Assembly (NCBI GenBank): GCA_003991915.1
Contig: RQTK01000159.1
Coordinates: 328,669-392,668, forward strand
Length of the DNA stretch: 64,000 nucleotides
From: Elysia chlorotica
Lineage: Eukaryota > Mollusca > Gastropoda > Plakobranchidae
Direction of reading: 5' to 3'
This document shows, in pieces, positions 1-11,400 of the stretch (position 1 is its first letter; each line of letters starts with the position of its first letter). The translations under genes and the position numbers were made by a program. The notes beneath the pieces are model-generated. The model had not been told where the DNA came from. It saw only the letters and a program-made list of their open reading frames with translations, and did not search any database.

Positions 1-1139
1 CTGTTGAATTAAACTTTGCTATTTATTTATGCCTCTCATATAAATCTTGCATATATACATATTTTTTTTCACATAAAATGGTATTTTTTAAATTTGTACA
101 GTTGTTTGTTTGTGTGGTTTCATTTATTTTTTTTTATTTATTTTTTTTACTCTTTTTTAAAATGTGGAGTACAATCTTTGAATGGTCATTAAGGCGGTAT
201 TGAAATATGGAATTAATACTTTTTTTTTTACTCCACAAATTATGATAAAATAAGATAAAATAAGCCTTTTTTTTTTATCCCATAGAGAAATTGCCCTTGG
301 TCGCACATATTCATTTGATTCAATAAAACATCGATTATACATTATTATGTGAAAGAAAAAAAATAAGCATTTTACATTCACGTGCAACACTGTTGAAATT
401 ATATACTGTCAGACATACATAATTTTTATTTGGAAACACACACCTCTTTACAATTGGCAACACTCTTATTTATAATAATGATAATGAATAATTTTGCAGT
501 GTAATAAAAGGCTTAGTGAAAATACCAGACAACTTGTGCATTGGTTCACTTCACTAGTTATATTGTATTCAAAATACACCCACTGTAAAATCATTCAGCG
601 TGTGGAAGGGTAATGTTTTAAAATGTAATTTGTATTAAATAATGTCTAGTTATAATTTAAATGATTTTTTACACCAATACAAACGAAAAAAGCAAGTAAA
701 TTACTATAAAATTTTATGCTAATTTTTTTCTGTACAACAGCATAGTTTAAGAATGCAATTCTTGAAACTAAAGTAACATTTTATTTTCGCAATTTAGCCT
801 ATGCTAGATGCAGATTGAAGTTGCGATTATTGTTCAAGGAAATATGTCCTATCTTCAGATACTGCCGTGTATAAATAATTATATTGTAATCGTTCATGTT
901 TTTTTCTAGTATGGTTAAGAAGGCTGTTGTCAGTTCAGGGACACAAGTTTATAATTATCACAAGATAGCCAAGACATACATGTAATTCGAATGCAAGAAT
1001 TCTAGCTAGCGCAAGGCCTATAGTATCATGTAATGTGTTTTGTAGTTCACTCCACAGTGTATTTGCAAGGCGTCTTAACCTCTATGCGATGGATTATTTC
1101 AACAGTGTTATTGAGTGAGTATGGATCTCAGTAGGCATG
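1..1139. other. AT-rich stretch, no gene seen
   Basis: Very AT-rich sequence with poly-T runs. The longest open frames are short and low-complexity, and no splice-bounded exon, domain motif or repeat copy was recognised. Confidence 0.6.
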
Positions 1140-1925
1140 TACCGAAACACGTTATAAATCTGGTCTTTGAACCCACGTTTTCATCGGCGTCACTAAGGAT
1201 ACATATTTGGACGTTCTTGGTGTTCAGGACACGCTAGTCGATCATGTCGGTAGACATTTCCAATCGCTCCGACAACAACATAGTTACCACTCTCCAGTTT
1301 GCGCACGTCTTGGTGCACAAGGGTGCCTTCAGTACAGGCATAGCAGTTTGCTCCATAGTGGTCTCCAAGTGAAAGGGCGACTGTTTCGATCTGCTGAGCC
1401 ATTTCCCTGGTGGGAACATGAACAAGAGCTATTGTTCAGATAACGTTTCGGCAAGATGGCGATTGAAAAAGCGGCCGTTTTTCCAGTCCTGAATTGGGCC
1501 AGGGCCATAACATCGCGACCTCCATTACATGTTAAAATAGCTCTCTGTTGGATTGCAGAAGGCTTCTCAAAACCATACGTGAAGATGCCTCTTATGGAGA
1601 TCATCCATGAAGTCGATCTCATCGAAAGCATCCACGACTCCATCGTAGGTGCACCGGCATCATGGATGAACTCCTGCTGTTCAGCAGTCCCTTTGGTTTG
1701 AGACCTATCCCGATCTTGTTCTGTTAAGTTATATGACTTGCTTTTTATCTGAACTGTTCAGTGGAAAAAGAAAGATAAATATTCCTTTACAGATGATGTG
1801 CCAGAGGCGACTCGGCGCTTTGTGAGGGATCTAGTGAGGATCTGAGTCAAGAAAGAAGAGCTTGCCCTTGAGGATATTCGTCAGTTATATGCTCATCAAG
1901 TAGAGAAGTAGGAATGGAAACGTTA
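1140..1925. pseudogene. eIF4A (DEAD-box helicase) processed pseudogene, 5' half inverted
   Basis: Two intronless parts of translation initiation factor eIF4A lie in opposite orientations. On the minus strand, from about 1668 down to 1140, the frames give the N-terminal part: [14 protein letters not shown] (Q motif), a degraded Walker A region with [28 protein letters not shown], and a worn DEAD box reading SDADEN. At least two frame changes are needed. On the plus strand, 1787-1925 continues the protein further on: DDVPEATRRFVRDLVRI, a stop, VKKEELALEDIRQLY, another stop, EWK. About 30 residues are missing between the parts. The layout, inverted 5' portion with its N-terminal end facing a direct 3' portion, is what LINE twin priming produces. 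The sequence fits invertebrate eIF4A rather than eIF4A3, though this is not certain. No poly(A) tail remains; a SINE fragment follows. Confidence 0.87.
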
Positions 1926-2000
1926 CATTTTGCGACGTTGTAGTTTCGCTTTTCCCTTGTGCACCTGGGAGTTTTTGCATACACAGAGAGAGAGAGAACG

Positions 2001-2076
2001 ACAGCTCATTCGGTAGAGCGCACGTCGTTCTTGGGACCTGTGCACGATATAGTCTACCTGTTGATGTTGGACATTA
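2001..2076 (+). repeat. SINE remnant (A-box head joined to tail)
   Basis: A tRNA-like A-box stretch (AGCTCATTCGGTAGAGCGC) runs directly into the conserved SINE tail (CTTGGGACC...GTTGATGTTGGACATTA). The middle of the element is deleted. Confidence 0.55.
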
Positions 2077-2496
2077 GAAAACAAATTAATAGGACAAGCT
2101 AGGAGGCGCTTGAAAAAGCGATCAAAATATGTAATCAAGCTCCTGGAGATGTAGCGCCCACAGACTTTGTGGATTTGTCACTCAGGTTTTCGTGTTTTGA
2201 TGGCTCGGTTGAACTGTCTTGACACTGACTGAGCTTACGTCTGTTTAATTCGTTCTTTACTGAAACAAACGTGATCTGAGGAGAAGCAAGAACAGAGGCA
2301 TGTTTTTTGAAAGGTTAAAGTGGTGATAAAAGGGAAAAAAAACAACAATTGTAGCTTTTAGTGGACACTTTAAAGATGATGTTGCTTATTAGTACTACGT
2401 TTTAGTGATCAGAAACATAATTAATGAAGAGGTTTTAGTAAAAATAGATACAAGAGACATAATGCAGAGTATAAGCGTATGTTTTAATCTACTACT

Positions 2497-2663
2497 CTCT
2501 CTCTCTCTCTCTCTCTCTATCTCTATCTATCTATCTCTCCCTCTCTCTATCTCTATCTATCTATCTCTCCCTCTCTCTCATCCTATTCATATTATGTATA
2601 TGCGTTCTTTTCTCTATCTGTTTCTCTATGTGTCTGCCTCTCTCCCTTTCTCACCCTCTCTCC

Positions 2664-2742
<79 letters not shown>

Positions 2743-2909
2743 NNNNNNNNNNNNNNNNNNNNNNNNNNNNNNNNNNNNNNNNNNNNNNNNNNNNNNNNNN
2801 NNNNNNNNNNNNNNNNNNNNNNNNNNNNNNNNNNNNNNNNNNNNNNNNNNNNNNNNNNNNNNNNNNNNNNNNNNNNNNNNNNNNNNNNNNNNNNNNNNNN
2901 NNNNNNNNN
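2497..2909. repeat. (TC)n microsatellite and assembly gap
   Basis: Pyrimidine-rich TC/TCTA tract to 2742, then N from 2743 to 2909. The gap lies in the repeat and touches the 3' side of the BIR exon, so the sequence just beyond that exon cannot be judged. Open frames here are only Ser/Leu repeats. Confidence 0.9.
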
Positions 2910-2912
2910 CTT

Positions 2913-3170
2913 TTATTTATCATTGTGCATTGAGCTCACGAGATCCACGATCTCCTGCCCCAGGGTCGAAAGAATAAGTGGACAGCAAGAGAACCACCGC
3001 GCATGCTCGAAATGCAAGTCGTCATCCGGTTCCCAATTGTGTATTCCGCCGCCACAGTAATAGCAACGAGTGCTATTGGAATATCCTTAAAACAAACACC
3101 ACCTTGACCAAATCATTCCACGTTCACTCTCGATTACCTTTATCCATTTTAAAGGTAAAGGCACAAACAT

Positions 3171-3211
<41 letters not shown>

Positions 3212-4070
3212 TTAAGTTAGGTGTATTTAAAATGCTACATAATAATTAATACTAGGCTATGTGCCTTTTTGTAGGCAAGGGTGAGCAAATTATATGGATC
3301 CTCTAGCTGTAACAGTTAGATAGCAGAGGTAAGTAGTTACAGTCCACAAATAACAGACAAAACGTGATTTTTTCTTTTCTTATACAAATTCCCTCTACAC
3401 ATCTTAGCAGAGGCAAACTGTTATATTATAAATATAGGCCAAGTTTTATACTAATGAGTTATGTACATAATTATATGTCAACAACTAATGGAGAAACAGA
3501 ATAAGAATACGATTTCCATGTAGGCCTATAATTTTTACGGGACATGTTTGTTCAGAATTTCGTTTGCAGAACGTCAGCAAATTCGGGTACCATCACCATT
3601 GCGTGCCGACGTAACGTTTGCTGCCGACAAAAAGATCGGTACAGCAGATAATTTTATTACATTTTTTCAAAGTTTTAAAAACTTCGTAGTGCCAGTTAGG
3701 CACTACTGTCCTATCTCCACCCAGGGCGGGGTCGGAGAAAGCGCTGCGCTCTCTTAGTTTAAAGTCTTCTTAGTACATTGTATTGAGAAAAATCTCATGC
3801 GGCGACGGGAGCCCAGAACGGGATAGCCCGGACCTGACACCTACCAACAAGGCGGACTTTTTAGAGCATTGAGCCTGCACCCTTCCTGTGCCTATCAAGT
3901 TTTATAGGAATTGATTTCACAAACATTTGTTTTACTTTACCTGAGTAGAAAAAGTCGGACCTGGCAAGATCCTCTTTGGAAAAGGGGTGGTCTTCAGGCC
4001 AGTTGGAGAAAGTCGCGAGACGACTCTCGTAGGTCGCCAGGTCGGGTCGCTTGGGGCGGATAATGTCAGT
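2913..4070 (-). CDS. BIR-domain (inhibitor of apoptosis-like) gene, two exons seen, 5' part missing
   Basis: Exon A spans 4070 to 3941 (130 nt, after a CCCCCAG acceptor, before a GTAAAG donor) and encodes the first half of a BIR fold, including PDLATYESRLATFSNWP and DLARSDFFYS. Exon B starts at 3085 (acceptor TTTTAAG). Phase 1 joins it in frame and it gives CYYCGGG...NWEP...EHARWF followed by CC. The zinc ligands across exon B follow C-x2-C-x16-H-x6-C, the BIR consensus, which confirms the splice. Exon B runs to a TAA at 2915-2913, or could end at 2940 on a GTGAGC donor; the gap at 2909 prevents a decision. BIR domains bind caspases or IAP-binding motifs, and mollusc genomes carry many such genes. 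The upstream exons, including the start codon, were not found in the window. An FSCC sequence replaces the usual FPxC at the last ligand. It could be a partial copy rather than a whole gene. Confidence 0.8.
3170..3209. repeat. (TA)n microsatellite
   Basis: About 20 TA units in the intron between the two BIR exons. Confidence 0.9.
3686..3706. other. Perfect short hairpin in BIR intron
   Basis: GTAGTGCC and GGCACTAC form a perfect 8-bp stem around a 5-nt loop. It sits in a more GC-rich intronic stretch (about 3540-3900) of unknown nature. No function is claimed. Confidence 0.4.
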
Positions 4071-4112
4071 CTGGGGGAAACGTCCAAAACTTAATGAAAA
4101 ATTGAGTTGTTC

Positions 4113-4355
4113 GTTGAGTTGGTTCTAATGTACAACATTGGCACTATATAGGCTATATTGTGGAAGAACCCCAAGACTGACGTCTGACAATTTTATGTGT
4201 TGCCACACACGAGACAGGGCGGGGGATGCCATGACTCATGTCTCAGCCGGTCACATTAAACTGACACCAACCCAATCAGCAGGGAGCGAAATAGTCAGGA
4301 TTGGAACCCGGACCTTTTGCGTCGGAAGTCGATGTTGTTCCCCAGGGCCATGACT
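4113..4355 (-). repeat. tRNA-derived SINE copy, minus orientation
   Basis: Near full-length copy of the window's main SINE. Read on the minus strand it has a tRNA-like head with B-box-like GGTTCCAATCC, a body with AATGTGACCGGCTGAGAC and a GCACATAAAATTGTCAGACG-type core, and a tail ending in a GTTGxACxTTAxAACCAACTC form. It lies about 40 bp upstream of the BIR exon A acceptor. Confidence 0.85.
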
Positions 4356-5350
4356 AAAAGATAACATGAATCAAAGAGCATCCCCCCCGTAAACAAAAAT
4401 AACATTTATGATAGACACAACCAAACAGTTGAGGTGCGTTTCTTTCTTTCTTTTTAGGGAAGGGCAGGAGGAGCCAAACGATAAAACAGTTTTTGTAAGA
4501 AAAGAGGAATAATGTAAACAGGGAGGAGACGAGAATGCGAAGGGGTCGGGAGAAAAGAAGATAGAAAATAACAGTAATGTATGTGAACACAGTCTAGGTA
4601 TTTTCATAGCTTAAAGTAATTGGCCTACATTTGGTAGAACTTTCTATTGAGGGAAGCCACAAAGAGATTGGTTAAGTGAAACGGCATATTTAGACTATCT
4701 TTTTAAAACCAAACTGAATAACTTCCTTTCCTTATGATTGAGATTTCGACAGCTTTATGACAATATTCAACCCAATGATTTAAAAAAAATTCAGCATTAG
4801 GCCTATACTTGAACCTGCACCACAACTAACAACAAGTCTACAGCAAATAGAAATGATTATGTAGTTTAATTCTTTAAATTCGTTGGCGGTATAGCGTTTT
4901 CTTTCAACTTATGATAATGTTGGTTCACTGTTAATAGGAGGAAAAAATAATACCCAACACCTCTGAGCATAAAGACACTTTATTGGTGCGTCATTCTCAT
5001 ACTCACCGGTATTGTCATGTTTAAATTATTTCTTCTCGATAGTAACAAAAAATCGTTTTCGGTTTTTGTTTCGCACGAACGGAGGATCTCACTTGTTAAG
5101 AAAACAGAGAAATAAATTAAATCTTATGTATAGTAAATTTTAAATCCCCAAAGTTTCTTGAGAAATTGTCACTGGCTAAGATTCGAGCCGCAGACTTCCT
5201 GCTCGCAAGTGCGGAGCACTACACTGCACTACACTGCGCTACACTGCACTAACTGACAAGGCTTCCTGGTACGAAAAACGCTTTTATAGCACTCTGCGGC
5301 ACTCTCTGAAACATAATCAGGCCTATGATTATGACGTTACAGTTTAGCTG
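4356..5350. other. AT-rich stretch with worn tRNA-like SINE head
   Basis: No supported gene. Around 5178-5260 (minus) a GCTCGAATC-type B-box remnant adjoins a short decamer repeat of CACTACACTG units, probably a degraded SINE head. The rest is AT-rich and unrecognised. Confidence 0.5.
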
Positions 5351-5353
5351 TTT

Positions 5354-5408
5354 TGTGTGTGTGTGTGTGTGTTTTGGGGTGTGTATGTGTGTGTGTGTGT
5401 GTGTGTTT
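5354..5408. repeat. (TG)n microsatellite
   Basis: TG repeats broken by TTTTGGGG. They create only low-complexity open frames. Confidence 0.9.
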
Positions 5409-5901
5409 GGGGGGTAAAAAATTCGCGCAACATCAACACATCAACTGTATAATCTATTTTTGTTTTGTTTTGTTTGCACACAACTAATAATAATAATAAT
5501 AAGGCAACTGTCCCCGCAGTAAATATTGACGCCTTCGCGCTCATTCCGCAGCATTTATCTGTAGAGGATGAGTGGCAGGCAGCTCCGACGCAGGTCTCAT
5601 CTTCATAACCGTCAGTGAAAAAAAGATAATGGTCTATATGAATAAATAAAGCTCACAGGCTTTTTCACAAAACCTTTTTAACGATTTCAACGACATCGTT
5701 ACTTCGTGATAAATAAGCATAAAACACTGTTTTTATTACCTCATAGGTGGGTGTGGTGACCATGAGAATAGATACTCGTTAGAATAGATACACCGACCTC
5801 TACACCAGCAAGACTGTGAGCCCCTCTCTTCTCAAACATCGACTATATTCTAGAATTAACTTAAATGATCCAGACCCTGAGCCCGCTGAAGTTGAAATTT
5901 A

Positions 5902-6008
5902 AGTTGAATTGGTTTAACGTCTAACATCAGCTTTATATAGGCAATATTGTGGATGGGCCCCAAGACTGACGTCTGAAAATTGTGTGCTGCCACACACTAA
6001 ACAGGGAA
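5902..6008 (-). repeat. SINE tail fragment, minus orientation
   Basis: Matches the conserved SINE tail (CCCCAAGACTGACGTCTGA on the plus strand) and is truncated at a (TG)n/(GA)n tract. Confidence 0.8.
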
Positions 6009-6018
6009 CACAGAAAGA

Positions 6019-6308
6019 TTGTGTGTGTGTGTGTGAGGGAGAGAGAGGGAGAGAGAGAGAGAGAAAGAGATAGGTAGATAGATATATAGATAGATATACA
6101 GAGACAGGGGGATAGCGATAGTTAAAAATACGAGTAATAGAGAGATAGGGAGACAGATCGAGCGAGCGAAGGAGGCGGAGAGGAGAGAGTGAGAAGGGGA
6201 GAGAGATAGGGAGGTGGAGAGAGAAGAAGAGAGATAGGGACGGGGAACAACATTCTCATTCACACGATGGTATTTTAGTTGTCGACTAGCTTTCCTTACA
6301 AAAGAGAG

Positions 6309-6367
<59 letters not shown>

Positions 6368-6432
6368 GAGAGGGAGGGGAGAGAACAGCATTCCCATTCA
6401 TACGATGGTAACGTAGTCAGCCGACTAGCTTT
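6019..6432. repeat. (GA)n/(GATA)n tract with local tandem duplication
   Basis: Purine-rich microsatellite. A roughly 50-bp non-repetitive segment (AACAACATTCTCATTCACAC... and AACAGCATTCCCATTCATAC..., each followed by CGATGGTA) occurs twice, at about 6245 and 6382, each after a GA tract. A unit of about 137 bp was therefore duplicated. Confidence 0.85.
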
Positions 6433-6888
6433 TTCTTTACTTACACTACTTTCCCTTACTCACTCTACTTTTCTCTTCAAACAACAAACCTCCATGCTTT
6501 CCTCGTGTTATGACTGATAATATTCTCAATGCTGAGGTGAACTGCATAACAATGTTACAAACAGTGTTTCTCGAACTTAACCCGCACGCCTCATTTTCAG
6601 TCTACAATAATAAAACCTTAAAAAAAAACGACTCATCGTCAAGCAATAAACTAATTTTCAATAAGTCTAGGGCTAAATAACAAAAACAACAATAACAAAA
6701 AAGCGAAAAGAAAAGCGAACACAAAAAGAATACTTTTACGAGTATAGTGAGTGAGCAATAATCATATTCTTTCATTCAGGAAGATCACTCACATTATACA
6801 TGTAGTGATAAAATGCTCATTAAAACACACAGCGGAGACGTTGGGGAAAACTTTTCTGCACGACCTCAGAACATGTTCCAGCAGAGTT
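6433..6888. other. AT-rich stretch, no gene seen
   Basis: A-rich sequence with short open frames only. No domain, splice pair or repeat was recognised. Confidence 0.5.
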
Positions 6889-7130
6889 TAGTTGAGTTGG
6901 TTTTAACGTCCAACATCAGCACTATATAAGCTATATTGCAGACGGACCCCAATACTGACGTCTGACAATTGTACGTGCTGCCACACACGAGACAGGGCGA
7001 GGATGCCATGACTCCTGTCTCAGCCAGTCACATTAAACTGACACCGACCCAACCAGTAGGGAGCGACATTGCCAGGGCTCGAATCCGGACCTTTTGCATC
7101 GGAAGCTGATGTTATACCCCAGGGCCACCC
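6889..7130 (-). repeat. tRNA-derived SINE copy, minus orientation
   Basis: Near full-length copy from the tail (GTTGAGTTGGTTTTAACGTC on plus) to the tRNA-like head (GGGCTCGAATCCGGACC on plus, the B-box complement). Confidence 0.9.
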
Positions 7131-7254
7131 ATCCCCCATGTTCCAGTAGAACTGACAGCCCACGCGGATTACCCTTGTCTGAACCTTTTTATTTCCTTCT
7201 GACGACAGTGCCCTGGCTGACCTAAACAACAACAACATCTACACCATCAACATC

Positions 7255-7318
7255 CAAAACAACAACAACAACAACAACAACAGCAACAAAAACAACAACA
7301 ATAACAAAACACACACAC
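7255..7318. repeat. (CAA)n microsatellite
   Basis: CAACAA repeats with a few interruptions. The Cys-rich open frame on the other strand is a shadow of this repeat. Confidence 0.9.
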
Positions 7319-7789
7319 AATTATTGGATTTGCGCTGAGACATGCCGAGCAATTGAACATTTGCATTATATTGTTAATGATAAAAAAAGAACATGCTTCA
7401 TATATCCAATAAACACTTTTGAATTGGCCCATTCATTTGACTCAACAATATTTTTTAACCTATCCTGCATTAATGGTGTTCAATTAAAAGTGAAGCAGTT
7501 TTGTTTATTTCGTTGAATCGGTCTGTACTAAGCCTCGATCGAAAATATCACAAGTTGATTGTTTGGTGCAGGAAATAATTATCTTAAAAAAAAAAAGGGG
7601 GGGGGGCGGTTTCGGTATTATGTTTGAACTAAAGTGTGTATCCCGTGAAAAAAAATCAAGAGGTTGAGATCCAGATTTACGTGGCATAGATTTTTTTCAT
7701 TATAAAATATCAGAAGACTGAAGATCAACATTGTTTTAAGCCTAACTTCCCTTCTCTCCCGAGATTGTTCGTCTTGTTATTATTGAATG

Positions 7790-8464
7790 ACCTGTGTACT
7801 GTGTGAAGGTTGCGCGGGCGGGCGGGGGGCTTCCTCCTGGTCCAGAGCCTACTTCCACTTTGTCGCGGGCTCTGATTTCAAACAGCTGATCTTGCAGAAT
7901 CCATCCAAAGTTTCGTGCAATCTGCTGAACTGAGTGAACTCCCCTGGGGGTCATCTGGGTTTGCCTAGGCACGTGTCCCAGGGTAAAATGTGGGAGTGTC
8001 ATCTGTGGAGTCTAGGCTCAGCTCTCGGCCTATTTTGTCTGAGAAGGAGCTAAGTGTCCAATCAAATTGTTTGTTCTGATGCGTGGCTTACGTCACATTT
8101 TGTCGCCCAGTGTCCCAGACCAGAAGCCTTTTGTTTCCAGGGTCCAGACCTCGAAAAGACGGAAACCTGTCACCTGTGCTCACTGCTCACTGCTCACCTA
8201 GATCTAAATAGATTTCAAGCTATCGCTGCAGATCTAATATAAAAAGCACTATAATTTATAAATCATAATCTAGATCGAGTAAAAAGTATCACAAGACAGT
8301 GAGATCTAATCTATTTTAGATCCATAATATTAACCTAATTGTCTTACTTAACTTCTATTATTAAGTCAACGCCATGAGAGTAAAGATCTAAGGCTTGGAT
8401 CTAGATCTAGATTAGATTTCTAGATAGTCCCTAATATAATCTCGATTAGAAACTCAGCCGCAAA
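7790..8464. other. GC-richer region upstream of the zinc-finger gene
   Basis: About 7800-8190 is clearly richer in G+C than its surroundings, followed by an AGATCTA-rich AT stretch to the ATG at 8465. The position suits a promoter or 5' UTR of the downstream gene. No TATA box or initiator is convincing. Short open frames on both strands have no recognised domain. Confidence 0.35.
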
Positions 8465-11400
8465 ATGGCAAGACCGATTATACGAATTCACAACGGCCGA
8501 CCAGTTCATTTCCCCATAAAGAATGCAATCTATTCCCCAACAAGGGAAAGAAAGTTCCTTACTCGTCGACGACAGTCAAGACATTCCACCGAGATCGGAT
8601 CTGAATATCATCGCTGGTGGATAGTCCGCAATGTCCTAGGGTGTGAGACTAACGAACATATCGCTGGATTGTTGTTGGATGGGTGAGGGCAATTCTCTGA
8701 TTTAAAAGCAATCAGACACTATAGGCCTAGATTGGCCAATAAATCAAGATACTTAGTGACCTTTCTAAAATCGTGGCTTATAAGTTAAAGATGAACGCTA
8801 ATTCTTTTGAGTAGTTCCTGGCCTAGAATAGTCTGTAATTCCTTATGATAACAGTGGACTCTTCCTTTGTAAACATCTTATTGAAGTCGTTGTCTTAAGA
8901 GTCACCTCAAGTTCAACACATCTAAGTCAAGTTTGACATGCTGTAAAATGTTTTTTTTAGGGTTTGATAATCTTACTGAAAATGTGGTAGATTGGTCTGC
9001 CTCAAAGGACAAAAAAAATGTTTTCCCTACTGGTTGGGTTGATGGCAGTTAAATGTGATGGACTGAGAAAGAATTCCAAACACATCCCCATTCTAGCTCG
9101 TTTGGCAGCATGTAAAATTGTCACATTGTAGTCTAGGGACATGTCTGTGATAAAGCTGCTGACAATAAATATTAACGGTGAGACCAACAACCTAAAGCAA
9201 AACTGACTGATTTCTGTGAAGCCAACAGAATTGATCAAATATATTAAAATATAATGGGATCCTATCTACAACAAGATTTATAACCAAAAATGGAACTAAT
9301 ATGTTATCTTGAGAGTTTGAGGTTTCAGTAACAATAAGATTCTGTTTGCACAATTAAATGCCAATAGATCAAATATGATCTTAAGATTAGATAATTACAT
9401 GTTACATGTATATTGTTTTTACAATTCTGTTCATTCAAATAATCATTGTGAACAGTGATCTGCTCAAGAGATCAATTTCCATTTGCAAATAATTTTTATT
9501 TTTATTTCAATTTAATTGATATTGAATGCCTGGTAGTGACTTATAAAATGTCAATAGCTATTACTTTAAATAACTTAACAAATATTGTTGACATCAGTTT
9601 CCACAGTGTGCTGCAGCAACTGGTCATTATCAGCGGCGGTGAACTGTTCGACCCCAACGTCCATGGTCTGGAGAATGTGTACCACCCTTGTTGTTCTGGT
9701 TTCAAAACGAATTCTGTTCCCAGTGAGTCGGCCTACGCTGCAGCTCCGTCAAGCCCACCCTGTATAATTGAAGACCTGGAGGCGTTTGCTCACTACCAGA
9801 GCACCATTGGGCACTGCTGTGATTACCTGTGGTCCATGTGGCTCCAACAAGACAAGATGCAACGGATTATTCACAATCTCAGGTAAACCAAAACTGTCTT
9901 GTGAAACGCTGTTGATACATATACACAATTATCTCACCAGAATAATAGGACACAACTTATAAAGTCTTACCTTGAAAACTATAGTTGGGATCATCAAATG
10001 AAGCTTCCCCCTTCCTCTTGCAAAAAGTCAAATTAACAGAGTTCTTTTACTTTCTTTAGATACATTATGAAATCCCCTCCTCATAATTAGACACATGTTA
10101 TGCTTTGAAAAAAAATTTGTGGGTCAACATTTGGGCAATGATTTCCTGAAGCTGATTGAAAATAAGAGAGAAAGAGAGGCAGTTATGAAATAAAATTCTA
10201 CTTAATGTGTCCTTATTTACCTTATGAATTTTACATTACAGTAGTGAAGAGTTCAGTTTTGGAACATGACAATTTATAGCACTTGAACCGTTATCAAAAT
10301 GGTTTTAATGGGGGGAAAATTGAAGGATATTATCTTTTTACATCTATAGAGTATGCAACTTTTTAATGATGGAAATCCACTGCTTGATATGTGTTGTTCA
10401 CTTCTGATTGGATCTTTGTCAGTATAATATGACAGACTCAGACAGATATCCCTGCTCTTTTGCTTTGTGGCAGCACATAAAATTGTCAGATAGTAGTCTT
10501 GGGGCCCTTCTGCAATATAGTATAGTTGGAACTTGTGAAACCAATCCACCAAGGAGCTTATTAGTCAAGTCATGATACACTGCCTCTCACATTTTGCTAG
10601 TTTCAAGTGGTCAAATATGATGCACCATGCTACCTTTTTGTCAGACACAATTGTAGAAATGATTCATTTTGATGCAAAAATGATGTATCTAAATAAAATT
10701 TGAACATTACAATGGCAACAGCACTATTTTTTTCAACCATGATATAATTCAGGAGTTCTTTCATCTGAATTTGGTGTAGTGATAAAAAAAATATTTTAAA
10801 TGGTTGTGGAGGATTTATTCCACCCATGGTGAACCATAGGATCTGAGGATATTTTCTTAACTTGTTTTTTTGTTTGTTCATTTCATTCACAGCCCTCCAC
10901 TTCAACAGTTTCTAGTCAAGCTCATTGGCTACATTCGTGAGTACAATCATTTATGGTGTCAGTAAAGAAGATGGTTTCTCATTGGGAGGAGCTGGATCTA
11001 ATCCTGAGTGAATATTACTGTTTGGATGGGTGTCCATATAATGTAGCCAGCTGAAGCAGAAATCTTTAACCCTTTGATCCCTGGCAGTATTTTGACTTTA
11101 TACCTAGCCTTCTGAGACGAAAATGGTTTCTAAGCCCACAATGTCTATCATTAACATTATGTGTTTACTGGTGTGTTACTGTGTAGTTTTTACTGGTATG
11201 TTACTGTTTAGTTCTTAGTTCATTTTATATCTACATGGTTACTAAGCAACGTAACGGTGTTCAGTAAAACAAAAGAGCCACCATTAAGCAGTCTCTCAGG
11301 CTCAAGGGATTTTAATATATCTGCTCTGTCTCTGTGTGGCAACACGTACAAATATCAGGTTCTTGTCTTGTGACACATAGACTAGATAGTCTAATTGCTG

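Noticed and set aside
2405..2977. 190-residue open frame with Ser/Leu repeats
   Set aside because: It is a translation of the (TC)n microsatellite and reads through the gap of N bases.
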